Assembly (NCBI GenBank): GCA_025359965.1
Contig: JANYDC010000031.1
Location: 1-64,000 of the forward strand
Origin: Pedosphaera sp.
GTDB lineage: Bacteria; Verrucomicrobiota; Verrucomicrobiia; Limisphaerales; SXQI01
Direction: 5' to 3'
DNA: 64,000 nt
The notes below the pieces were generated by a model. That model had not been told where the DNA came from and did no database searches. It saw only the letters and a list, made by a program, of their open reading frames with translations. Position 1 is the first letter of the stretch. Every line of letters starts with the position of its first letter. Below are positions 9,701 to 17,642 of the stretch, one piece after another. The translations under genes and the position numbers were made by a program.

Positions 9701-11224
9701 GTGGGACGTCTGCTTCCATACCAACTCGAAGAACAGCTCAAACCGGCCCGCGCCCGCCTCGAAGCCCTTGCTATTTCAGGCAAATCCACTGATTTACGCC
9801 AGGCAGGTTGGGCATCGCTCATCGTCATGGCAAATGCGGTTGATCCGATTTGGGCTATGGCTGAGAAAAATCCAGCCGCTTTGGCGGATCTTCTCAATGG
9901 TTTGTCATTGTTGACTGACGTCAATCTCCGGTCCAAAGCTTTCCCCAAGGTCAAACCCCTACTTTCTGAAAACGCGCCGATGCTGGTGGCGCTTTCGCAA
10001 GGGTCCAAATCCACGAACGGCCGTTTTGTCCGGGTCGAATTGCCCCGTAACGGCACCCTTACTTTGGCCGAGGTTCAGGTTCTCAGCGAAGGCAGGAATG
10101 TCGCGCTAAAGGGCAAGGCTTCGCAATCCACCGTATCGAATGGCGGCGAAGCCAGTCGCGCTATCGATGGACGCACTGATGGCAGTTATGGCAGTGGAAC
10201 TCAAACTCATACCGAAGAGGATCAGCTCAACCCTTGGTGGGAAGTTGATCTTGGCGGAGAAATGCCCATCGAGGCCGTTACCATTTGGAACCGCACCGAT
10301 GCCAGCTTGGGTAAGCGTTTGGAAGGCTACACTTTGATTGTTCTAAATGGTCAGCGCACCGAATTATTCAGAAAGACAGGCAATCCGGCTCCTGCGCCGA
10401 GCGCCACCCTCACCGTACAATCGGATCTCGCTGGCGCCGTCCAGCGTGCGGCCATCCGTGCCAGCGTGACTCTGAACGAACAACCCGCCAGCGTCTTCAG
10501 CGACCTTGCCATGCTTGTAGCCAAGGGCAAACACACCAGTGTTTCAGCCCAATCCATGCGTGTGCTTCCGCGCGCCTCCTGGCCCAAGGCCGACGCTGGC
10601 CGCACCGCTGTTGAACTCGTCAAATGGGCTCGCACTATTCCCGCTTCTGAACGGACTTCTCGCACCTATGTCGAGACCGTCCAGTTTGCCAGTGATCTCG
10701 CGGGCTTCCTGCCTTCCCAAGAAGCTGCTGTTGTCCGAAAAGACTTGAAGGAACTCCGCGTGCCAGTTGTCGTCATTCGCACGGTGCGCGAGCAGATGCG
10801 TTATGACACCCCCCGAATTGTGGTGGAGGCAGGCAAGCCGCTTGAGATTATTGTGGAGAACGCGGATTTCATGCCGCATAACCTCGCCGTGATCCAGCCT
10901 GGTTCCCGCGAAAAAGTAGGTATGGCCGCCTCACTCATGAAACCTGATCAGACTGATGGTCGGGGCAGGGCGTTCATCCCTTCACTCGTTGAAATCATTG
11001 CATCCACCAAGTTGTTGGAAGCTGGTCAAAGTGCCACACTCAGCATTACCGCTCCGAACAACGAAGGTAACTACGAGTACGTCTGCACATTCCCAGGCCA
11101 CTTCCAAATTATGTGGGGAACGATGGTCGTGACCCGCGATGTCGACGCTTACTTGTCCGCCCACCCGGATGCTCCGATCCAGCCTGCCGCCAGTGGAGTC
11201 GGTCACGATCATAATCATCAGTGA
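6800..11224 (+). CDS. Giant secreted PVC-type dehydrogenase-like protein: SGNH + beta-propeller + HEAT + discoidin + cupredoxin
   Basis: This 1474-aa protein has a signal peptide (MYLKTAVVLILTLLFGSARA). The following domains are visible. An SGNH/GDSL-like hydrolase domain spans about 25-230. A PVC membrane-bound-dehydrogenase beta-propeller spans about 355-705, with DTDGDGKAD calcium-type loops and the closing GRIYRITYPGRP. HEAT-like helices cover about 715-1000. A discoidin/F5-8C-type carbohydrate-binding domain (about 1075-1215) has NPWWEVDLGG and AVTIWNRTD. A C-terminal cupredoxin (about 1325-1450) has a complete type 1 copper set: His1360, Cys1429, His1434 and Met1437 (CTFPGHFQIM). No CxxCH haem motif is present. 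The domain set suggests periplasmic or surface oxidation of a glycan-derived substrate with electrons leaving through copper; that function is inference. It faces a convergent GH32 gene. Confidence 0.85.
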   Translation: MYLKTAVVLILTLLFGSARAADLAPKLVLQKGDHIALVGGAIADRFQHSGWLESLIVSRYPENQLVFRNLAVAGDEVAIRHRSENFGLPEDWLKRVQADVIFAFFGFNESFQGEAGLTKFKGDLDKYLKDTLAGNYSGKGHPRIVLFSSAANEKHQDPNFPDPTANNARIVIYSKAMAEVAAQNGVLFVDLYEPSAKLFAAASTKSTSLTVNGIYLTSEGDRQLAPIIFEKIFGEPAPEGDISKLRSAVNEKNAEWHARYRTIDGYNVYGGRSQLSFESGKGGPQVSNYHVMQEEMSQRDVLTANRDKRVWAVAKGSDLVPDESNLPPVTEVKSNIPGPNPDKSHVFLSGEEAIKKMTVHSGMKVNLFASEDMFPELVNPVQMAWDTRGRLWVAAWLNYPERSPTSKTGDSLLIFEDTDGDGKADKCTHFADDLNGPTGFQFYKDGVLLIQAPDVWFLRDTDGDGKADWKELILMGLDSADSHHTANAICLDPSGSIYLSDGVFHRTQIETAAGPVRNNDAAIFRFEPRTGSFETYIPYGFANPHGRVFDYWGNDIVTDATGNASYFGPAFSGRLDYPAKHPGMREFWNRPSRPCPGTGILTSRHFPEEFQGNFLNLNVISFQGIYRVKVTEGGSGLKGETKENLISSSDPNFRPIAVSIGPDGAIYVCDWHNAIIGHMQHHLRDPNRNHHYGRIYRITYPGRPLMKPVRIQGQPIPALLALLKEPENQTRELAKVELGTRNTAEVLAALKSWIASLDKQDASYEHQMMEALWVQAWHNAVDASLLDRMLASSEPNARAAAGRVLCYWRDRVPNSIAKFATLAADTNPRVRLEAVRGASFYRESAAAEVALAVLKQPMDYYLDYTLKETLRQLEPAWRSAISEGRPIAANNPAGIDYLIGRLSVAELLKMPRTPKVLESVLLRNSVQDADRLVALDELANALKKNRVETILDLVASQIDTDLPGAVNVGRLLPYQLEEQLKPARARLEALAISGKSTDLRQAGWASLIVMANAVDPIWAMAEKNPAALADLLNGLSLLTDVNLRSKAFPKVKPLLSENAPMLVALSQGSKSTNGRFVRVELPRNGTLTLAEVQVLSEGRNVALKGKASQSTVSNGGEASRAIDGRTDGSYGSGTQTHTEEDQLNPWWEVDLGGEMPIEAVTIWNRTDASLGKRLEGYTLIVLNGQRTELFRKTGNPAPAPSATLTVQSDLAGAVQRAAIRASVTLNEQPASVFSDLAMLVAKGKHTSVSAQSMRVLPRASWPKADAGRTAVELVKWARTIPASERTSRTYVETVQFASDLAGFLPSQEAAVVRKDLKELRVPVVVIRTVREQMRYDTPRIVVEAGKPLEIIVENADFMPHNLAVIQPGSREKVGMAASLMKPDQTDGRGRAFIPSLVEIIASTKLLEAGQSATLSITAPNNEGNYEYVCTFPGHFQIMWGTMVVTRDVDAYLSAHPDAPIQPAASGVGHDHNHQ

Positions 11225-11277
11225 TCAAGGGGATCGTATAAGAGTCCGCGAGTCGCAACTAGCAGACGCGATTGCCG

Positions 11278-11323
11278 CAAAAAATGTGAGGGCCAAGTGG
11301 GAAATAATCTCCACTTGGCCCTC
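11278..11323 (-). terminator. Rho-independent terminator of the GH32 gene
   Basis: A perfect 13-bp stem (GAGGGCCAAGTGG at 11288-11300 with its complement at 11311-11323) encloses a 10-base loop. On the minus strand the stem is followed after three bases by a run of six T (complement of 11279-11284), which fits an intrinsic terminator for the GH32 gene ending at 11344. On the plus strand there is no T-run, but the same hairpin could slow transcription from the giant gene that ends at 11224. Confidence 0.8.
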
Positions 11324-11343
11324 AAACTTGCTGCCGCTGGCGG

Positions 11344-13563
11344 CTATTTCACATGCCAAGCCGATTTCAATTCATACACTTGTAGTGAATTGATTTTTGA
11401 GCTGCCGCCTTTGGCTTGAATTCCAAGGGTAAGGTTGTCGGCTTTGGGCTGGAATGCCATCGGAACGTAGGTCAGACCGTCACTGGCGAACACTTCCAGA
11501 CTGACGCGGTCGCAGTAGATTGTAATACGCTGCCTTCCCGCTTGGAGCGGAGCGGGCACGCGATGGCCGTTCACCACGAGTTCCTGCTTCTTTGTGTCAT
11601 AGACCACAGTGGCTCCACGCACGTTGATGATCACTTCGTTTGCGTCTCCGGGTGTGAATTCCGCTCGCAGTTCGACAAGCTCGGGGTTTATTCCAGCCAG
11701 AGGATTTGCGGCTTCAGGTGAAAGAGTCAGCGAGCCGAGTTTGTGGCTTTTGGCGCGCAAAGATTCCAGTTCCTTGACTGGAGTTCTGGTCATCCGTGGA
11801 CCTTCCGGCGTGGTCATCAACTTCAACTCTTGGGGTATGGACATGGCATGATGAAACGGCATGCCGTTCGGTCCCACTTGAAACCATCCCATTTGGATGC
11901 GGCGCCCATCGGGAGTGTCGCTGAACGTTTGTGGCGCATAGTAGTTCAATCCGAGCTGGCCGGGATATTTTGGCACCTCCGCCGTAAAGCTCTTTCCGTC
12001 AAAACCGCCAATGGTGTATTCGCTGTTGGCTCCAAATAACACCCACTTCTTGTTGGCCTTGTTGCCATCCACTGGCAATTCAAAGAAGTCAGGGCATTCG
12101 AAGAGGAATCGGTTATCATTCCCGCCCTCAACCACGCTGGCCAACGTCCATTCATGAAGGTTGGGAGATGTCATGATGTGGACAGTGCTTTTGTTACCTA
12201 TCCCCACATAGAGCACCATCACCCATTTTTTGGTCGGCTCGTGCCAGATGATTTTGGGATCGCGATTTCCATCGGTAATCTCTTTTACGACCGGGTTGCG
12301 GGCGTATTTGGTGAAGGTGCGACCATCGGTGCTATAGGCGATGGACTGCACGGTGGGATGGCCGGCAGCGGTGTAAGTTAGAACCAACGGGGGTTTGCCA
12401 GGCTTGCCAAAGCCGCTGGTGTTCTTCCAATCCACCACGGCGCTGCCGCTAAACATGGGGCCGGAGTCATCCGGCATTAGCTTGTCGCCCAAATCTTTCC
12501 AATGAACCATGTCGCGACTGACCGCGTGGCCCCAGTGCATGTTGCCCCAGCCGATGCCATAGGGATTGTGCTGATAAAACAGGTGGTATTCGCCGTTGAA
12601 AAAGACCATGCCGTTCGGGTCATTGATCCAGCCGCGCCGGGAAGAGAAGTGAAACTGCCCCCGCAACGGTTCCTTGAAGAGGTTTTCCGCGCCTTTGATG
12701 GCATCGCTCTGTTCAATCGAAGTTAGGGCCGCAGAGTCATCCGGCAGTTTGTCGACCTTGAAAGTAACGGTCTTTCCCTGCCATGCCCCAGCGTCCACAA
12801 ACGCCCACCAGTCCGGGGCGGCATCCGCCAATTCGATTTCATTTTTCACCTCGACTTTGCCATCCACAAGCGTGGTGACCATCCTTTTGGCCGCGCCATT
12901 TTTGATGGGGAGATTGAGATAGCGTTTTCCAACCTTAATATCGCGCTTCGCGTCCGCAACCCATGTCGCCGGTTTACGCTCGGTCTGGACGATGTGGTCC
13001 ACATTGATGTGCCCCCAGCCGCCGGTGGCCAGATCGACAATCTGGATGGTGGCCTTCTTTCCGAGAAATTCCGTGACATCCCATGACCCGGGCTCCAGAG
13101 CTTCGGTGCCGCCGTCCTTGTCATTTGGCCCGGTGGCGGTGCGGACGGCCTTACCGTCAATCACCAGACGCATGCAGGTCGTCTCCGGATTTTTGCCGCC
13201 ACCGATCAGGAAAATAATAAATGGCCGCTGAACCTTGAACTCCGGTGAAGTAAGCGTGCCGGTACTGACGTCACCCTTAAAAAAAGAGTTAACCAGACCT
13301 TTTCCTTTGAACCCAGCCACCGCCATCTGACCCGGGAAAGCACCGAGAGCCGGAGCCGGGCCGAAAGCTTCGCCGGTGGTTTTCCAGTCGCCGTAGGTGC
13401 CACCCTCAAAATCAGCGATCATGACATCATCCGCCGCACGCAGTTGAGGCGCGGCCAGAGTAAGGCACGCCGTCAGTAGGGTCCCAATCCATTTTACCTT
13501 TGACTGAAAACAGCCGGATCGCAGCGCTGTAAGTTGGAGTTGAGAGGGCTTATCTGGATTCAT
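11344..13563 (-). CDS. Glycoside hydrolase family 32 fructan beta-fructosidase (levanase/inulinase type)
   Basis: Family GH32 enzymes release fructose from levan, inulin or sucrose. The 739-aa protein has all three catalytic blocks: WINDPNG with the nucleophile Asp315, RDP at 434-436 as transition-state stabiliser, and EC with the acid/base Glu489. The C-terminal beta-sandwich follows (VSLEVFASDGLTYV). An N-terminal signal region ends near LRAADD (about 45). About 250 extra residues precede the catalytic domain, including a jelly-roll-like segment (ADFEGGTYGDW, IQIVDLATGGWGHI), so it is longer than simple levanases. It is secreted and probably feeds on plant or microbial fructans. The start is the first ATG of the frame; a later start is possible without losing the signal sequence. 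Confidence 0.92.
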   Translation of the reverse strand: MNPDKPSQLQLTALRSGCFQSKVKWIGTLLTACLTLAAPQLRAADDVMIADFEGGTYGDWKTTGEAFGPAPALGAFPGQMAVAGFKGKGLVNSFFKGDVSTGTLTSPEFKVQRPFIIFLIGGGKNPETTCMRLVIDGKAVRTATGPNDKDGGTEALEPGSWDVTEFLGKKATIQIVDLATGGWGHINVDHIVQTERKPATWVADAKRDIKVGKRYLNLPIKNGAAKRMVTTLVDGKVEVKNEIELADAAPDWWAFVDAGAWQGKTVTFKVDKLPDDSAALTSIEQSDAIKGAENLFKEPLRGQFHFSSRRGWINDPNGMVFFNGEYHLFYQHNPYGIGWGNMHWGHAVSRDMVHWKDLGDKLMPDDSGPMFSGSAVVDWKNTSGFGKPGKPPLVLTYTAAGHPTVQSIAYSTDGRTFTKYARNPVVKEITDGNRDPKIIWHEPTKKWVMVLYVGIGNKSTVHIMTSPNLHEWTLASVVEGGNDNRFLFECPDFFELPVDGNKANKKWVLFGANSEYTIGGFDGKSFTAEVPKYPGQLGLNYYAPQTFSDTPDGRRIQMGWFQVGPNGMPFHHAMSIPQELKLMTTPEGPRMTRTPVKELESLRAKSHKLGSLTLSPEAANPLAGINPELVELRAEFTPGDANEVIINVRGATVVYDTKKQELVVNGHRVPAPLQAGRQRITIYCDRVSLEVFASDGLTYVPMAFQPKADNLTLGIQAKGGSSKINSLQVYELKSAWHVK

Positions 13564-13655
13564 GTTGTTAATGGTGGCAGCCGAGGTTAAGGCAATATAA
13601 GGACGGCGTATGGACTCGATTCTGTCAGAAATAGGGCGGGTAGGCTACATGCAAA

Positions 13656-16600
13656 TCAGGCGGCTTTGCGGCGGGCGGCGGCTTGGTCGCGCAGGGATTT
13701 CCAGAGCTGCATCTGGTTTAGCAGGATGCTGATCATGTCAGCCTGCGTTTGAGGGGAGTTGAGGGTCTGCTTGCCCATCGCGCCATGGGCTTCGAGGGCT
13801 TCCATGATGGCGTTGAGGAATTCATGCTTGAGGTCAGGCGAGGTGCCAAACTGGCCCTCGGTGTTATTCTCGGCCTGTTGAAGCAGCTTGTCCGACTCCA
13901 TCAACTTTCCTTTTATGACACGCAGGTAACCGAGCTTGTCTTGGTCGGTCAGGTCTCCTTTGAAGAGATCGTTCAGCTTCTCGATGATTTCGTTGAGCAG
14001 GGCGCGCTCTTTTTCCTGAAGCGTTCCGCTGCCCAGTCCGGTGGCTGGGACCAGTTTGGGGTTGTCCCCATCGGCCAGCATCAGGGTGCGGCTGCCTTTG
14101 TTCCGCAGGTTGTGATGGGTCAGCAGCACTTGCGACAAGTCGATGCCTTCGCGCTGGCTGTCGAAGTTGAGAAGCCTGACGAGGTGCTTGTAAAAAATGG
14201 AGCGCTTTTCAATGGCCTTAGTGCCGTAGTCGAATATCTGCGCGAGGAAGGTGTAGAGACGAATGAACGATCCCATGTCTGCCTTGAACAGGATCAGCGC
14301 GTTGAGCTCATCCTGTGCGGCTTTGGTCGCAGCATCATCTCCTTTGAGCTTGGCTGCCTTGAGTGCCGCCTGGGCGGCGCGGAAGCGTCGCATGATCCGG
14401 TCCTGCACGGGTTCCAGTGCCGCGACCAGGTCACTTTGCTTCGCGTTGGAATCCAGCGAGACTTTCACCACGCGGTCGACCTCGAAGTCGTCATAATGCC
14501 CCGCCGCATCCAGCTTGGCTCGAAGGTCGAACACCAGATGTGGGTCGGTTGTATTGGCCAGTTGCGCGGTGGTGTAATAGCTCTTGAAGGCCAGAAGGAC
14601 GTCCTCGGTATCATTGACGAAGTCCAGAACGTAGGTCGTATCCTTGCCCGGATAAGCGCGGTTCAGCCGGGAGAGGGTTTGCACCGCTTGGATGCCAGCC
14701 AGCCGTTTGTCCACGTACATGGCGCAGAGCAACGGCTGATCAAAGCCCGTTTGGAATTTGTTGGCCACGAGCAGGATCTGGTATTCATCACCCTTGAAGG
14801 CTTCGCGGATGTCCGCTCCTTTGAGATTTGGGTTCAGCGACGTACTGTTTTCCGTGAACGAGTCAGGGCCGGACTCGGAGTCGTTGACCTCGCCCGAGAA
14901 CGCCACCAGTGTGCCGATCTTGTAACCTCGTTCCCTGATGTACTTGTTGATGGCCAACTGCCAGCGCACCGCTTCCAACCGGCTGCCTACCACCACCATG
15001 GCCTTGGCCTTGCCCGCCAGCAACGGGGAGACAAATTCGCGGAAGTGCTCGACCACGATCTGGACCTTCTGCGAGATGTTGTAAGGGTGCAGCCTAACCC
15101 AGCCCATGATCCCCTTCATGGCCGCACTGCGCTCCACCGTCTTCTCGTCGTAATCCTTGCCTTCGTGGGCCAGTTTGAAGGCCAGCTTGTAAGGCGTGTA
15201 ATTCTGCAACACGTCGAGAATGAACCCTTCCTCGATGGCCTGCCTCATGGAGTAGACGTGGAACGGTGCCGGGAGATTGTCCCGCCCAGCCGGTTGCGAG
15301 AGATCAGGGCGTGTGCCGAAGAGCTCCAGAGTCTTGGTCTTGGGCGTGGCGGTGAAGGCCACAAAGGTGATGCCCTTATCGGCTGTGCGTGCTGCCATCT
15401 GCGCGGCCAGCACATCGTCCATACTGAACTCGCCCCCATCGTTCAATTCACGCAACTCCTCAGGGGTGAGCATGGCTTTGAGCTTGGCCGCTGCTTCACC
15501 GCTCTGGGAGCTGTGGGCCTCATCCGCGATGACCGCGAACCGCTTGCCCTGCGTGGCTGCCAGTTTCCGCACCGCTTCCAGCGCGAAGGGGAAGGTCTGG
15601 ATGGTGCAAACCACGATCTTCTTATCGCCGGAGAGGGCCGCCGCCAGCTCGCCGCTCTTGCTGCCGTCCGTGCCCTTGATGGTGGCCACCACACCGGTGG
15701 TACGCTCAAAATCGAAAAGCGCATCCTGCAACTGGCCATCGATCACCTTGCGATCCGAAACCACCAGCACGGTGTCGAACATCTTCACGTTCAGCAGATC
15801 GTGCAGATCCGCGAAGAAGTGAGCCGTCCAGGCGATGGAATTGGTTTTGCCCGAACCGGCCGAATGCTGGACGAGATACTTGCCGCCCGGACCATCCCGG
15901 AGCACGGCGCTCTGGAGTTCCCGGGTGACGCCGAGTTGGTGAAAGCGAGGGAAGAGAATGCTTTCGATCTGCTTCTTGTCGTTGCGCTTGGTGATGAGAT
16001 AACGGCCGAGAATCTCCAGCCAGCTAGCCCGCGCCCAGACCGTTTCCCATAAATAAGCGGTGCGATGACCGCCCTTGGGATTGGCCGGGTTGCCCGCCGC
16101 GCCGTCGTTTCCCTGATTGAAGGGGAGGAACTTGGTGGCCGTGCCATTGAGCTTGGTCACCATGTGAACCTCGGTATTGCTTACGGCAAAATGAACCAGC
16201 GCGCCGTTGGGGAAGGAGAGCAGGGGTTCAGGGGCTTGACCCTTGGGGCGGGGATTTCGGTCGTAGCGGTATTGATTGATGGCGTCGCTGATGCTCTGGG
16301 TGAAGTCCGTCTTCAACTCCACCGTGGCCACGGGCAGGCCGTTAAGGAACAGCACCAGATCGATGCAATTCTCATTGTGCAGCGAGTATCGGACCTGACG
16401 CACCACGCGCAATCGGTTGGCGGCGTAACGGCTCAGGATTTCCGGGTTGATGGCGAGGGCAGGTTTGAACTCCGCCAGCTTGAGAGGCTGTTTCAACCCC
16501 AACATTTCGATGCCGTGCCGCAATACCTCCAGTGTGCCGCGCTGGTCGAGCTGATCCCGCAGACGCACCAGCAGCGTTTCGCCTGCATTGAGGCCATGAT

Positions 16601-16799
16601 TCTTGCTTAAGGCCTCCCACGCCTTTGGCTGAGTGGTTTGCACCCACGCCAGCACGTCCAGCGGGAAGAGCGCCCGCGCCCGGTCGTAGTCGGCTGCATC
16701 GCCCTCGGCATACAGCCAGCCGTTATCGGCGAGGTGTTGGCAGATTTCCGTCTCGAAATTAATTTCGGTGTGCAGACTCATAAGGTTGGGGATCGTCAC
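13656..16799 (-). CDS. hsdR: Type I restriction enzyme subunit R (HsdR)
   Basis: HsdR supplies the DNA translocase and nuclease of type I restriction complexes. The 1047-aa protein contains an N-terminal PD-(D/E)xK nuclease: Asp147 (ENCIDLVLFLNG) and Glu161-x-Lys163 (ATVELKT), followed by the conserved QYRYDRNPRPKG. The SF2 motor has Walker A GSGKT at 315-319 and DEAH at 426-429, then TFVAFTATPKTKTLELFG and LLVANKFQTGFDQPLLCAMYVDK. The coupling C-terminus is present. All catalytic residues are intact. The start is GTG at 16799, which overlaps the dinD stop in a 4-base GTGA; an ATG six codons further is an alternative. No hsdM or hsdS gene exists in the window on either side, so its partners must be encoded elsewhere or are lost. 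Confidence 0.95.
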   Translation of the reverse strand: MTIPNLMSLHTEINFETEICQHLADNGWLYAEGDAADYDRARALFPLDVLAWVQTTQPKAWEALSKNHGLNAGETLLVRLRDQLDQRGTLEVLRHGIEMLGLKQPLKLAEFKPALAINPEILSRYAANRLRVVRQVRYSLHNENCIDLVLFLNGLPVATVELKTDFTQSISDAINQYRYDRNPRPKGQAPEPLLSFPNGALVHFAVSNTEVHMVTKLNGTATKFLPFNQGNDGAAGNPANPKGGHRTAYLWETVWARASWLEILGRYLITKRNDKKQIESILFPRFHQLGVTRELQSAVLRDGPGGKYLVQHSAGSGKTNSIAWTAHFFADLHDLLNVKMFDTVLVVSDRKVIDGQLQDALFDFERTTGVVATIKGTDGSKSGELAAALSGDKKIVVCTIQTFPFALEAVRKLAATQGKRFAVIADEAHSSQSGEAAAKLKAMLTPEELRELNDGGEFSMDDVLAAQMAARTADKGITFVAFTATPKTKTLELFGTRPDLSQPAGRDNLPAPFHVYSMRQAIEEGFILDVLQNYTPYKLAFKLAHEGKDYDEKTVERSAAMKGIMGWVRLHPYNISQKVQIVVEHFREFVSPLLAGKAKAMVVVGSRLEAVRWQLAINKYIRERGYKIGTLVAFSGEVNDSESGPDSFTENSTSLNPNLKGADIREAFKGDEYQILLVANKFQTGFDQPLLCAMYVDKRLAGIQAVQTLSRLNRAYPGKDTTYVLDFVNDTEDVLLAFKSYYTTAQLANTTDPHLVFDLRAKLDAAGHYDDFEVDRVVKVSLDSNAKQSDLVAALEPVQDRIMRRFRAAQAALKAAKLKGDDAATKAAQDELNALILFKADMGSFIRLYTFLAQIFDYGTKAIEKRSIFYKHLVRLLNFDSQREGIDLSQVLLTHHNLRNKGSRTLMLADGDNPKLVPATGLGSGTLQEKERALLNEIIEKLNDLFKGDLTDQDKLGYLRVIKGKLMESDKLLQQAENNTEGQFGTSPDLKHEFLNAIMEALEAHGAMGKQTLNSPQTQADMISILLNQMQLWKSLRDQAAARRKAA

Positions 16800-17611
16800 G
16801 GTTTCTTGGCCTTGATGACCTTTTTGGCCTTCGACTCCAGCGGCTTGATGCTATCAACCGTGGGTAGATGCTCCGGCATCGTGCCACCCAGCTCTTTGAT
16901 GGTCTGGCGGACCTTGGCTCCGACTTGGTGATGGGCGGCGTTGGCCTTGGCTTTGCCGGTGATCTTTTCGCGGCGCAGTTTATCCTCCGCCTGCGTCGCG
17001 CGGAAGAGATTGGCCGCCAGTTCGGTGCTGCCCATGTGATCTAAGATCTGCTGGCCTTTCTTGAGGCCCTTGCTGGCGTGGATGTCCTGCGCCCCCATCC
17101 CACCGTAAAGGCCCATGTAACCGTGATTTTGAAAAATCGCGTAATCCTGGGGCGCGATGACTCCCGCATCCTTGGCGGTATCAGCCAATCGACTGTTGTG
17201 CGTCCTCAGCTCCGAACGGATGGTAAGACGGCGCTGGTCTTCGATCTCCCTGTCGCTCAGCTCCTGCCGCCGCGTCTGGATGGCGAAGTAGGTCTGACCC
17301 TGCGCCACGATTTCCTTGCTGGGATCGGCGTTCTGGATGACAAGGTAGCACGCGTAGCGCGACATCATCACGGTCTTCAGCGGGCGATTCGCCCCGCTGC
17401 CGATGCCGACCATTTCGGTGATATCAACGAAATGGTCTTCGAGCCGATGGCCGCTGTTGAAACATGCGGTGCGAGCCTTCTCGATCACCATCTCAAAGTT
17501 CCGGTAATCGGCGTAGCCGAGCACTCGGGCGAAGTCGCGGCTGGACCAGAATTCATTGCCCGCTGCATTCGTCCGGCGGATTTGCTCAAACGGAGTGATG
17601 TCGCTGCTCAA
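16796..17611 (-). CDS. dinD: DNA-damage-inducible protein D family (DinD)
   Basis: DinD of E. coli is SOS-induced and inhibits RecA-mediated strand exchange. This 271-aa product matches the family: an N-terminal Bro-N-like region (EFWSSRDFARVLGYADYRNF), the VDITEMVGIGSGANR segment, then RYACYLVIQNADPSKEIVA and YFAIQTRRQELSD, and a C-terminal part with HQVGAKVRQTIKELGGTMPEHLP. Its length is typical. It begins 31 bases after the ImmA-like gene and overlaps hsdR by 4 bases, so it is the middle gene of a three-gene operon. DinD genes are often found beside type I restriction loci, which agrees with the context. I see no obvious LexA box. Confidence 0.9.
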   Translation of the reverse strand: MSSDITPFEQIRRTNAAGNEFWSSRDFARVLGYADYRNFEMVIEKARTACFNSGHRLEDHFVDITEMVGIGSGANRPLKTVMMSRYACYLVIQNADPSKEIVAQGQTYFAIQTRRQELSDREIEDQRRLTIRSELRTHNSRLADTAKDAGVIAPQDYAIFQNHGYMGLYGGMGAQDIHASKGLKKGQQILDHMGSTELAANLFRATQAEDKLRREKITGKAKANAAHHQVGAKVRQTIKELGGTMPEHLPTVDSIKPLESKAKKVIKAKKP

Positions 17612-17642
17612 AGTGTGGAGGTTTTAGCGGCTTCGGATCATT

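Noticed and set aside
13749-16052. A 767-codon plus-strand open frame antisense to hsdR
   Set aside because: It has no recognisable domains and is a by-product of GC-biased codon use in the real hsdR gene on the other strand, which has complete catalytic motifs.
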